Positions 58,182-64,000 of a stretch of DNA of 64,000 nt are shown here, in pieces. The DNA is from an uncultured Lysobacteraceae bacterium (GTDB lineage Bacteria > Pseudomonadota > Gammaproteobacteria > Xanthomonadales > Xanthomonadaceae): positions 1 to 64,000 of the forward strand of contig CAKZGB010000013.1 of the NCBI GenBank assembly GCA_936911875.1, in the 5' to 3' direction. A program made the position numbers and the translations under genes. How positions within the stretch are numbered: position 1 is the stretch's first letter; each line of letters opens with the position of its first letter. Under the pieces are notes generated by a model. That model made no database searches. It was not told where the DNA came from and saw only the letters and a program-made list of their open reading frames with translations.

Positions 58182-60314
58182 ATGCTAGACGCGATCCACC
58201 AAGACCTTCTGAATGGCAATGCGGCAGCGGCCGAACAAAAGGCCCGCGAACTCCTGGCCCAGCGCCCCAAGGATGGCGAGGTGTACCGCACCTTGGCCGC
58301 CGCACAGAACATGACCGGCAATCGTGACGGCGCCCGCGCCACCATCGAACAAGGTCTTGAGCAACTGCCCGATGACGCCGCCCTGCATTTTGCGCGCGCG
58401 GGTCTGTATCTCGAAGCCAACGACGTCGCTCAAGCCGGTCCGGCACTGGCCAAGGTCACGCAACTCGATCCGAACTTTTTCCCGGCTTACGTGCTGCAGG
58501 CCCAGCTGGCCATGTCGCATGGTCAAGTCGATGAGGCCGAGCGCATCGCGCGCGTTGCCAATCGGGTCTCGCCCGATCATCCGCAATTGCATGTGATCGA
58601 AGGCCAAGTCGCGCTGGCCCGCGGCGACATGGATCGCGCACTGCAATACCTGTCCGCCGCCGCGCGCCAGATGCCGGGCGATGCACGCGTCCTGCGTTCG
58701 CTGGGTATGGCTTACATGGGCAAGCAGCATTACGCCTTTGCCGAACAGACGTTCCGCAACCTGCTCGATAAAGAGCCGCAGGCGTATGACGTGCGCGCTT
58801 TGCTGATCGATTCCGTGCGCCTGCAAGGCCGCGCCGAAGACGCAATGAAGCTGGCCGAACCGATGCTCACTCCCGATGCACCTGCCCAGATCTTGGGCAA
58901 CGTCGGCGTGATCGCGCTCGAGGCCGGTCAAGCCGACCGCGGCGTCGAACTGCTCGAACGTGCCGTGCGTCTGGAACCCAATAACCAGCAGGCCCTGGCC
59001 AGCGTCGTCCAAGCCTGGCAAGCCACGGGCAAAATCGAACAGGGCCGCGCCTTGCTCGATGAGCTGCTCGCCGGCCCCAACGCGCAAAACCCGCTGCTGT
59101 GGCAAGCCCGTCTCGCCACCGAAGAATTCGCCGGTGACGCGGCCGTCGCCGTGATCGAGCGCTGGCGTCAGGCCATGCCGAACGCGCTGGAACCGCTGCA
59201 AGCCCGCGCCGTCGTGCACGATGTGCATGGCGAACGCGAGCAGGGCGATGCACTGGCCAAGCAAATTATTGAACTCCAGCCCATGCACCTTGATGCGCAA
59301 CTGCGCCTGCTGGGCAGCCTGCTCGAAACCGATCCGCAAGCCGCCGTCACTCGTGCAGCCGAACTGCGCGAACAGTTCAAGGGTCAGGATCCGCAGCTCG
59401 ACAACCGAATGCGCGGTGTCTACAGCAGCACGCTGGATCGCGCCGGCCGCTATCAGGAAGCCGCCGAGATCTGGCTGCAAGTCCAGGCCGAAGGCAATGA
59501 CCAGCGCCTGCAACTGACCCAGCCCGGTACGCCGCGTCAGGCCGACGAATGGACCCCGCTGGCCGCACTGACCGATCTGCCGAACGCACAGCCTTCGGCC
59601 ATTGGTGCACGTCACCGTCTGCTGTGGGGCCCGCCGGGCAGCCTGTCGGAGTTCGTGGGTTACTCGCTGGCCGCTTCGCAGGTGCCGCTGCTGACCGACC
59701 GCTTTACGAACCAGCCGCCGAGTGATTACCTGCAGAGCTTTGCCTCGCTGGCCATGCTCGACAAGAACGCCGGGGAGCAAGCCGCCAACGACGACACCAT
59801 CGCTCAGATGGCCAAGGGTTGGGTCGAAGGCCTGACGGTCCGCGGTGCGCCCGCCAACGTGCCCGTGACCGATGCGCTGCTGCTGTGGGACAACAACTAC
59901 CTGCAGGTGCTGCGCGCACATCCGAACCACGCCGAGCTGCTGATCGGTATCCGTGACCCGCGCGACATGCTGCTGCACTGGCTGGCCTTCCCGGGTCAGA
60001 CCCCGTATCAGTTCGAAAGCGTCGAGAAGGCTGCTGACTGGCTGGCTGCTGTCTGCAACCAGATTGCCGACATCGAACAGCAGAAGCTGTACCCGCTGAC
60101 GCTGATCCGTCTCGACGATGCCATCGCCGATGAGCTGTCCCTGCAAACCGCCGTCACCACGGCGTTGGGCGCTCCGGTGCAGGCGCTGGATGACGGCATG
60201 CTGCAACACAAGTCGCTGCCCAAGGGCCACTGGCGTCATTACGCACCGGCCCTGCAGGCCGGCTACGACCGTCTCAAGGACGTTGCCGTCCGACTGGGCT
60301 ACGCGGAGGCCTAA
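58182..60314 (+). CDS. TPR protein with sulfotransferase-like C-terminus
   Basis: A 710-residue protein. Residues 1 to about 430 are a long series of tetratricopeptide-like helices (HQDLLNGNAAAAEQKARELL, LGMAYMGKQHYAFAEQTF and others). The C-terminal part from about residue 470 resembles TPR-linked sulfotransferases: RLLWGPPGSLSEFVGYSL sits where the PAPS loop would be and ELLIGIRDPRDMLLHWLAF matches the 3'-phosphate motif. The loop lacks the usual GxPRSGTT, so activity is doubtful. No signal peptide. The start is ATG 58182. Confidence 0.78.
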   Translation: MLDAIHQDLLNGNAAAAEQKARELLAQRPKDGEVYRTLAAAQNMTGNRDGARATIEQGLEQLPDDAALHFARAGLYLEANDVAQAGPALAKVTQLDPNFFPAYVLQAQLAMSHGQVDEAERIARVANRVSPDHPQLHVIEGQVALARGDMDRALQYLSAAARQMPGDARVLRSLGMAYMGKQHYAFAEQTFRNLLDKEPQAYDVRALLIDSVRLQGRAEDAMKLAEPMLTPDAPAQILGNVGVIALEAGQADRGVELLERAVRLEPNNQQALASVVQAWQATGKIEQGRALLDELLAGPNAQNPLLWQARLATEEFAGDAAVAVIERWRQAMPNALEPLQARAVVHDVHGEREQGDALAKQIIELQPMHLDAQLRLLGSLLETDPQAAVTRAAELREQFKGQDPQLDNRMRGVYSSTLDRAGRYQEAAEIWLQVQAEGNDQRLQLTQPGTPRQADEWTPLAALTDLPNAQPSAIGARHRLLWGPPGSLSEFVGYSLAASQVPLLTDRFTNQPPSDYLQSFASLAMLDKNAGEQAANDDTIAQMAKGWVEGLTVRGAPANVPVTDALLLWDNNYLQVLRAHPNHAELLIGIRDPRDMLLHWLAFPGQTPYQFESVEKAADWLAAVCNQIADIEQQKLYPLTLIRLDDAIADELSLQTAVTTALGAPVQALDDGMLQHKSLPKGHWRHYAPALQAGYDRLKDVAVRLGYAEA

Positions 60315-60319
60315 GCGCC

Positions 60320-60955
60320 ATGAAACTGCACAGTGACAGCTTTGAACATCGCGGCGTCCTGCCGGTCCGTTATGCGGCCGGCAAACCCGATGCCGACGGG
60401 TACGGCTTTGCCGACAACCGCAATCCGCATCTGGGCTGGACTGATGTGCCGGCGGGCACCCAATCGTTCGTGCTGTGGGTGGTCGATACCGATGTGCCGA
60501 CCCGCCCGGAAATGGCCGGCGTGCCCGACATCGAGATCCCGCTGCGGCAGGCGCGCACCGAGTTCACCCACTGGATCGTGGTGGACATCGATGCGGCGAC
60601 GCGTGAAATCAAAGAGGCCGAGCACTGCAACGGCGTCAGCCCCAAGGGCAAAGCGCCCTCAGCCGTCGGTCCGGGCAACGGCAAGCAAGGTCTGAACGAT
60701 TACACGGGTTGGTTTGCGACCGATCCGGACATGGCCGGCGACTGGCACGGCTACGACGGCGCCTTCCCGCCGCCGAATGATCAGCGCGAACACCGTTACT
60801 TTTTCCGGCTCTTTGCGCTCGATGTGCCGAGCTTGAACTTGCCGGAGCGCTACACGGCCGCCGAGGCCCTGCGTGCCATGCGCGGCCATATCGTGGCCGA
60901 AGATGCCATCTACGCGACCTATTCTCTGCATCCGAAACTGCACAAGGCGCTGTAA
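60320..60955 (+). CDS. YbhB/YbcL (PEBP) family protein
   Basis: A 211-residue phosphatidylethanolamine-binding-like protein. The ligand-pocket motifs are visible as NPHLGWTDVPAGTQSFVLWVVDTD (DPD-like loop) and FTHWIVVDI, with a later EHRYFFRLFALD (GxHRY-type) block. No signal peptide, so cytosolic. Role unknown. It follows the TPR gene by 5 bp and precedes the next gene by 3 bp, suggesting one operon. Confidence 0.88.
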   Translation: MKLHSDSFEHRGVLPVRYAAGKPDADGYGFADNRNPHLGWTDVPAGTQSFVLWVVDTDVPTRPEMAGVPDIEIPLRQARTEFTHWIVVDIDAATREIKEAEHCNGVSPKGKAPSAVGPGNGKQGLNDYTGWFATDPDMAGDWHGYDGAFPPPNDQREHRYFFRLFALDVPSLNLPERYTAAEALRAMRGHIVAEDAIYATYSLHPKLHKAL

Positions 60956-60958
60956 TCC

Positions 60959-61405
60959 GTGACCTTGTTCCGAATCGTGCGGTCCGGCGCGCCCCTGACG
61001 CTGGGCGAGTGGGTGGCGGCTGCCGGTCAGGCGCGTAACCTACGGCTGCATGCCGAGTCGTCGGTCGCCAACGGCTATCAGGGCGAAGCGATCATCGTCC
61101 GCCAGATCCGCGGCGATCTCGATCTGCTGCAGCCCAATAGCCTGTGGCGCCGCCTGCGTGGCAAGCCGCGGATTTGGGTCGATGCGTTTGATTTCGATCA
61201 GGGCACGGGCGAGGCGCGCTTCAAACTCAAGCGCAAACGCTTTAACCCCAAATCCAAGCAAGCGCTGACCGTGGCCGCGGTGCACCTGGCCACCGTACTG
61301 GGCGCGCAAGTGACCGACCGTGACGGCCGGCCGGTGTTTACACCGCCGGGATCAGCGCCAGCAGCGCCACCGCCAGCACCACACGATACGCCGCAAACCC
61401 ATTGA
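60959..61405 (+). CDS. Conserved hypothetical protein
   Basis: A 148-residue protein I do not recognise. It begins MTLFRIVRSGAPLTLGEWV and has a compact alpha/beta-looking core (residues 1-115) rich in Arg/Lys (FKLKRKRFNPKSKQALTVAAVHLATVL), then a Pro/Ala tail. The GTG start is 3 bp after the PEBP gene. The last 68 bp overlap the uppP end on the other strand, so the tail codons are shared. Confidence 0.6.
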   Translation: MTLFRIVRSGAPLTLGEWVAAAGQARNLRLHAESSVANGYQGEAIIVRQIRGDLDLLQPNSLWRRLRGKPRIWVDAFDFDQGTGEARFKLKRKRFNPKSKQALTVAAVHLATVLGAQVTDRDGRPVFTPPGSAPAAPPPAPHDTPQTH

Positions 61406-62144
61406 AGTTATGGGTCTCGATGTAGCGCAGCAGCCACTTTACGGCGACGAACGCGGTGACCATCGAGGCGACGAAGGCAATGGCCAGCGAGCTCCAGTTC
61501 TCGTGTGCAGCCTGGCCCGAGGCGACCACATCGAGCAATTCATAACCGGTGGCGGCGAACATGGTCGGAATGCCCACCAGAAAGGCAAACTCGGTAGCGG
61601 CCGGACGCGAGGTGGTGCCGGCCAGCAGGGCCACAAAAATGGTCGAGGCACTGCGCGAGGTGCCCGGGAACACACCCGCCACCACTTGCGCGACACCCAC
61701 CAGCACGGCCGTTAGCCACGAAATCTCGGTCTGCTCGCCCAGCTTGGCAGCACGACGCGAAGCGATGGCCTCGGCCACTACCATCCAGATTGCGCCGATC
61801 AGCAGGGCCCAGGCGATGGGCCGGACCTCTTCGGGCAGTTCAAAGCCCATTTTCTTGACCGCAATCCCCAATACCGCAGTGACGACGAAGGCCACGCCAA
61901 GCTTGAGCGTGTACGTGCGGGAGGCGGCATCCGTGAAGAACCGGGTGGCCAAATCCCACAGGCGTCGGCGGTAAATCACCACCACGGCCAGGATGGCACC
62001 GGCCTGAATGGCGATATTGAACAGATCGCTACGATGGCCCAGCCAGCGCTCCGCGATGATCAGGTGACCCGTGCTCGAGATCGGCAGGAACTCGGTGATG
62101 CCTTCGATGATGCCCAGTAACAGGGCCTTGAGCGATTCGAGCAT
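61338..62144 (-). CDS. uppP: Undecaprenyl-diphosphatase
   Basis: Membrane phosphatase recycling undecaprenyl pyrophosphate for cell-wall synthesis; it also confers bacitracin tolerance. 268 residues, about eight helices, with the two signatures EGITEFLPISSTGH (near residue 15) and PGTSRSAST (near residue 175). The ATG at 62144 is the usual start; upstream in-frame codons run into the glnA leader. Confidence 0.95.
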   Translation of the reverse strand: MLESLKALLLGIIEGITEFLPISSTGHLIIAERWLGHRSDLFNIAIQAGAILAVVVIYRRRLWDLATRFFTDAASRTYTLKLGVAFVVTAVLGIAVKKMGFELPEEVRPIAWALLIGAIWMVVAEAIASRRAAKLGEQTEISWLTAVLVGVAQVVAGVFPGTSRSASTIFVALLAGTTSRPAATEFAFLVGIPTMFAATGYELLDVVASGQAAHENWSSLAIAFVASMVTAFVAVKWLLRYIETHNFNGFAAYRVVLAVALLALIPAV

Positions 62145-62323
62145 GATCGGTTCCGGAGGTTGCTTAAAACCGTATAGCATAGCGGATCGGATGTGAAAAA
62201 CATTCGATTGCAAATGCTGCAGCCGCAAAAAATCAGGCACAATAAAAACCGCATCCGTCGCGCATCGCGGCGGGCCGCTTCTGCCACCGCCTCCTCCTAT
62301 TTTTATTGCCGAGACCCGCCGCC

Positions 62324-63724
62324 ATGTCGTCCGCTATTAAGCACATCGAAAAACTGATCGAAGAACACGAGATCGAATTCCTGGACCTGCGTTTTACCGA
62401 TATGCGAGGCGTGTGGCATCACGTGACCTTCCCGGTCAGCGTGGTTGAACCTTCGTTGTTCGAAGACGGCAAGATGTTCGATGGCAGCTCCATCGTCGGC
62501 TGGCGCGGCATCCAGCAGAGCGACATGGTCCTGCTGCCCGATCCCGACACGGCAGTGCTCGACCCCTTCATGGAATACCCGACGCTGATCATGACCTGCG
62601 ACGTGCTCGATCCGACCACGATGCAAGGCTATGAGCGCGACCCGCGCGGTATCGCCAAGCGCGCCGAGGCGTATCTGCAGGCATCGGGTGTGGCGGACAC
62701 CGCCTTCTTCGGTCCGGAACCGGAGTTCTTCGTGTTCGACAACGTGCGCTTCGGCAACGACATGGGCCACACTTTCTTTGAAATCGATTCCGAGGAAGCG
62801 AGCTGGGACGTGCACGGCAGCAATGCCTACCGTCCTACGGTCAAAGGCGGTTATTTCCCCGTGCCGCCGGTCGATACGCTGCACGACATTCGCGCCGAAA
62901 TGTGCAAGCTGCTGGAACTGGCCGGTCAAACGGTCGAAGTGCATCACCACGAAGTGGCGAACGCCGGTCAGTGCGAAATCGGCACTAAGTTCAACACACT
63001 GACGCGCAAGGCCGACGAGCTGCAAATGCTTAAGTACATCGTCAAGAACGTCGCGCATCATCACGGCAAGGTCGCCACCTTTATGCCCAAGCCGATCGTC
63101 GGTGACAACGGTTCGGGTATGCACGTGCATCAGTCGCTGGGTAAGGACGGCACCAACCTGTTCAACGGTGACGGTTACGGCGGTCTGTCGCAACTGGCGC
63201 TGTGGTACATCGGCGGTGTGTTCAAGCATGCGCGCGCCATCAATGCCTTCGCCAACGCCACCACCAACTCGTACAAGCGCCTGGTGCCGGGCTTCGAAGC
63301 CCCGGTCATGCTGGCGTACTCGGCATCCAACCGTTCGGCTTCGTGCCGTATCCCGTACGTGGCCAACCCCAAGGGCCGCCGCATCGAATTCCGCTTCCCG
63401 GATCCGATGAACTCGGGTTACCTGACCTTTGCTGCTCTGATGATGGCCGGCCTCGACGGCATCAAGAACCAGATCGACCCGGGTGCACCGAGCGACAAGG
63501 ATCTGTACGATCTGCCGCCCGAAGAGGAAAAGGGCATCCCGACCGTCTGCCATTCGCTGGATCAGGCGCTCGAAGCGCTGGACAAGGATCGCGACTTCCT
63601 GAAGGCCGGCGGCGTGTTCACCGACGACTTCATTGATGCGTACATCGGCGTCAAGATGAAGGAAGTGACGCAGTTCCGCGCTGCAACGCACCCGTTGGAA
63701 TATCAGATGTATTTCGCCAACTGA
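62324..63724 (+). CDS. glnA: Glutamine synthetase, type I
   Basis: ATP-dependent ammonium assimilation to glutamine. 466 residues; the beta-Grasp N-terminus is followed by the catalytic core with MFDGSSIVGW, the metal and ATP-binding FFGPEPEFFVFD and NGSGMHVHQSL, and the glutamate-binding NRSASCRIP. The adenylylation tyrosine is Y395 (DLYDLPPEE), so GlnE-type control is likely. ATG 62324 gives the standard N-terminus. The 179-bp gap to uppP shows no clear sigma-54 site. Confidence 0.97.
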   Translation: MSSAIKHIEKLIEEHEIEFLDLRFTDMRGVWHHVTFPVSVVEPSLFEDGKMFDGSSIVGWRGIQQSDMVLLPDPDTAVLDPFMEYPTLIMTCDVLDPTTMQGYERDPRGIAKRAEAYLQASGVADTAFFGPEPEFFVFDNVRFGNDMGHTFFEIDSEEASWDVHGSNAYRPTVKGGYFPVPPVDTLHDIRAEMCKLLELAGQTVEVHHHEVANAGQCEIGTKFNTLTRKADELQMLKYIVKNVAHHHGKVATFMPKPIVGDNGSGMHVHQSLGKDGTNLFNGDGYGGLSQLALWYIGGVFKHARAINAFANATTNSYKRLVPGFEAPVMLAYSASNRSASCRIPYVANPKGRRIEFRFPDPMNSGYLTFAALMMAGLDGIKNQIDPGAPSDKDLYDLPPEEEKGIPTVCHSLDQALEALDKDRDFLKAGGVFTDDFIDAYIGVKMKEVTQFRAATHPLEYQMYFAN

Positions 63725-63753
63725 TTGCGCCCCGGCATTACTGCCTCGCAAAC

Positions 63754-63783
63754 GAAACGGCCGCCCAACAGGGCGGCCGTTTC
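63754..63783. terminator. Bidirectional terminator between glnA and the YeaQ gene
   Basis: Perfect 13-bp stem GAAACGGCCGCCC/GGGCGGCCGTTTC (63754-63766, 63771-63783) with a 4-base loop. It lies between convergent genes; the A- and T-rich stem ends can serve both directions. Confidence 0.75.
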
Positions 63784-63803
63784 ACTTGAGGTGCTGTGCT
63801 TAC

Positions 63804-64000
63804 TTAGCGGATGCGACCGCGGCGCACCAGGTTCACCAGTGCCAGCAAGATCAGCGCGCCGACAAACGACACGGCGATGCTCGCAAACGACAGGTTACCG
63901 TCGGTGATGTTGGCGCCGGTGATGCCAAGCATGGGAGCAATAAAGCCGCCCAGGAGTGCACCAACAATGCCAACCACAATATTCAACAGCAGGCCTTGCT
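63804..64000 (-). CDS. GlsB/YeaQ/YmgE family membrane protein (partial)
   Basis: The C-terminal 64 or so residues of a small transmembrane protein, cut by the window end. The frame reads QGLLLNIVVGIVGALLGGFI, then two hydrophobic helices and a basic RRGRIR tail, the usual ending of this stress-associated family. No internal start is needed, because the frame is still open at position 64000. Function of the family is poorly known. Confidence 0.85.
   Translation of the reverse strand, partial: QGLLLNIVVGIVGALLGGFIAPMLGITGANITDGNLSFASIAVSFVGALILLALVNLVRRGRIR

Noticed and set aside
58185..60239. A 684-codon open frame on the minus strand
   Set aside because: Shadow of the TPR/sulfotransferase-like gene; no recognisable motif and no ribosome site.
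62145..62323. Sigma-54 promoter upstream of glnA
   Set aside because: No TGGCAC-N5-TTGCA match was found.

Overview
The window is a chromosomal segment from a moderately GC-rich gammaproteobacterium. The gene set and order point to the Lysobacterales (Xanthomonadales): lptFG divergent from pepA-holC-valS, RDD gene-xerD-dsbC-purL, glyA-nrdR-ribD-ribE-ribB-ribH-nusB-thiL, a single-chain fused indolepyruvate:ferredoxin oxidoreductase, and DUF3667 proteins. The genus cannot be told from sequence alone. No rRNA, tRNA or CRISPR was seen.

Layout. 1-167: tandem repeats that are copies of the proS 3' end. 168-24.7 kb: housekeeping genes (proS, pssA, a possible holD, rimI, a cystathionine gamma-synthase/lyase, a CoA-transferase pair, a mutarotase, valS, holC, pepA, lptFG, xerD, dsbC, purL), then two glycosyltransferases, two DUF3667 genes (the second broken by an in-frame TGA) and an exported protein. 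24.7-35.4 kb: pyrF, ettA, glyA-nrdR, the riboflavin operon, nusB, thiL, yraN and rsmI. 35.3-39.7 kb: accessory genes, namely a 40-bp perfect inverted repeat, a secreted barnase-like RNase with its barstar, an L,D-transpeptidase-like lipoprotein, and an overlapping arsenic operon arsR-arsC-arsC-aquaporin. 39.8-49.3 kb: a FAD dehydrogenase, an M61 peptidase, an SRPBCC protein, a FAD/NAD(P)-binding protein and the 1230-residue oxidoreductase. 49,405-54,024: a complete ISL3-family transposon carrying a mercury operon. 54.2-64 kb: sixA, a YceI protein, a phospholipase D lipoprotein, an acyltransferase, a TPR/sulfotransferase-like protein, a PEBP protein, uppP, glnA and the start of a GlsB/YeaQ gene that runs off the window.

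The main discovery is the transposon. Its ends are 23-bp inverted repeats (19/23 matching) directly flanked by a perfect 8-bp duplication, TTAATTTT. Inside are an ISL3 transposase (frameshifted here) and a full merR-merT-merP-merA module with a canonical 19-bp-spacer MerR promoter. It inserted into the AT-rich half of a GGGGACGGAGG-type dispersed repeat. Another copy of that repeat forms the 40-bp inverted repeat behind rsmI. Mercury handling would run as follows: MerR senses Hg(II), MerP and MerT import it, and MerA reduces it to Hg(0). The nearby arsenic operon is separate. It pairs two thiol-type arsenate reductases with an aquaporin rather than an ArsB or Acr3 pump.

Other points worth a look: the proS tail repeats, which differ from the real tail almost only at synonymous sites; the TGA-interrupted DUF3667 paralog; the RNase/barstar pair; and a plausible, hard-to-recognise DNA polymerase III psi subunit upstream of rimI.
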